Below are positions 34,647-35,478 of a stretch of DNA of 35,478 nucleotides, piece by piece. Both the position numbers and the translations under genes were made by a program. How positions within the stretch are numbered: position 1 is the stretch's first letter; each line of letters starts with the position of its first letter. The DNA lies in NCBI RefSeq assembly GCF_030848505.1, contig NZ_JAVDDU010000016.1:1-35478 (forward strand), read 5' to 3'. The notes beneath the pieces were generated by a model that did not search any database, was not told the origin of the DNA, and saw only the letters and a list, made by a program, of their open reading frames with translations. Source of the stretch: Marinimicrobium hydrolyticum. GTDB taxonomy: Bacteria; Pseudomonadota; Gammaproteobacteria; Pseudomonadales; Cellvibrionaceae.

Positions 34647-35324
34647 ATGACAAAACCCAAAGCCGTAGTACTCGCCTCTGGCGGGCTGGACTCCACAACC
34701 GTGCTGGCCATCGCCCGCCAGGAGGGCTTTGAGTGCTATACCCTGAGTTTTGACTACGGCCAGCGGCACCGGGCGGAGTTGGTGGCCGCCGAGCGCTGCG
34801 CCCATGCAATGGGCAGCCGGGAGCACAAAGTAGTCGCTCTGGATTTGCGCTCCATTGGCGGGTCGGCGTTAACCGATGACCGGATTGATGTGCCTGAAAG
34901 TGAAACCCAAGGCATACCCGTCACCTATGTTCCTGCTCGCAATACAGTGTTCTTGTCCATTGCCCTGGGCTGGGCGGAGGTGTTGGGCGCCGCAGACATT
35001 TTTTTGGGGGTTAATGCCGTCGATTATTCCGGTTACCCGGACTGCCGCCCGGAGTACATCGCCGCCTTTGAGAATATGGCCAATTTGGCGACCCGCGCAG
35101 GCGTTGAAGGTCAGGCATTGAAAATCCGCACACCTCTAATGACTCTGAGTAAGGCAGACATTATCCAGCGTGGTTTGGCGCTGGGGGTCGACTACAGCCT
35201 CACGGTATCCTGTTACCAGGCCAACGATGAAGGCGAGGCCTGCGGTCGCTGCGACAGCTGCCGCCTGCGCCGGCTCGGATTCGAGCAGGCGGGGGTGTCG
35301 GATCAGACGCGATATCGTGGTTGA
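34647..35324 (+). CDS. queC: 7-cyano-7-deazaguanine synthase
   Basis: A 225-residue ATP-dependent enzyme that converts CDG to preQ0. The PP-loop SGGLDS is at residues 11-16, with [14 protein letters not shown] after it. Zinc ligands come from the C-terminal cysteines CYQ...CGRCDSC. GGAGCAAGAG precedes the ATG. It follows queE on the same strand; together they supply precursors for queuosine or for DNA deazaguanine modification. The 154 bases after its stop show no gene. Confidence 0.96.
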   Translation: MTKPKAVVLASGGLDSTTVLAIARQEGFECYTLSFDYGQRHRAELVAAERCAHAMGSREHKVVALDLRSIGGSALTDDRIDVPESETQGIPVTYVPARNTVFLSIALGWAEVLGAADIFLGVNAVDYSGYPDCRPEYIAAFENMANLATRAGVEGQALKIRTPLMTLSKADIIQRGLALGVDYSLTVSCYQANDEGEACGRCDSCRLRRLGFEQAGVSDQTRYRG

Positions 35325-35478
35325 GTCCAGCGGTTAAGCGGAAGGTAGAGCCCGCGCTTGAAGGTTTTTCCGTTTGTCACTCTCGCGCCAGCGTACTGCT
35401 GTCCGGAATTTAATCGGAATAGCTTCGTAAGCAAGTCCAAGGCCGCGCAGGGTGAGTGTTCAGCAAACGTCGTAAACC

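Overview
The window looks like chromosome of a marine, polysaccharide-using gammaproteobacterium, probably Cellvibrionales-like. The clues are the pairs purM-purN and DUF2066-hda, a lipoprotein GH9 cellulase, a Na+-pumping oxaloacetate decarboxylase, and queE-queC. This is inferred from gene content and order only; no rRNA or species marker is present.

Layout. (1) About 1-9300 is an accessory region. It holds small orphan genes (a C4 zinc-finger protein, a tiny membrane protein, a lipoprotein, a serine hydrolase), a broken copy of a nucleotidyltransferase gene cut by a short palindromic element, an integron-type attC site joined to the 5' end of a 3'-truncated group IIC intron, and a 1095-residue repeat lipoprotein. 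It ends with an intact nucleotidyltransferase plus small partner, lying between the 3' end of sco and a decayed second copy of that 3' end. (2) 9314-15567, minus strand, is an A1-type cytochrome c oxidase operon: membrane protein, subunit II with two fused cytochrome c domains, subunit I, two subunit III paralogues, subunit IV, SCO copper chaperone. No Cox11 or haem A synthase gene is in the window. (3) 16360-22728 is housekeeping: a Tat-exported M15 peptidase, the minus-strand run purM-purN-DUF3108-FKBP, then plus-strand DUF2066-hda. A perfect 46-bp inverted repeat element sits between purM and the DUF2066 gene. (4) 22929-28388 carries the GH9 enzyme, gamma-glutamyltranspeptidase, a periplasmic BamE-like protein and dusC. 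(5) 28669-32124 is oadG-oadA-oadB, preceded by a hairpin-rich leader and ended by a strong terminator. (6) 32551-35324 carries a PhoH-type ATPase, a small basic protein, and queE-queC for 7-deazaguanine synthesis.

The most notable part is the accessory region. The nucleotidyltransferase module occurs twice (one copy broken), and the intact copy is bracketed by sco 3'-end sequence as if it entered at the end of that gene. The intact pair (small protein overlapping an AbiEii-like nucleotidyltransferase) is the best candidate here for a poorly described toxin-antitoxin or defence-like module. That role is inference.
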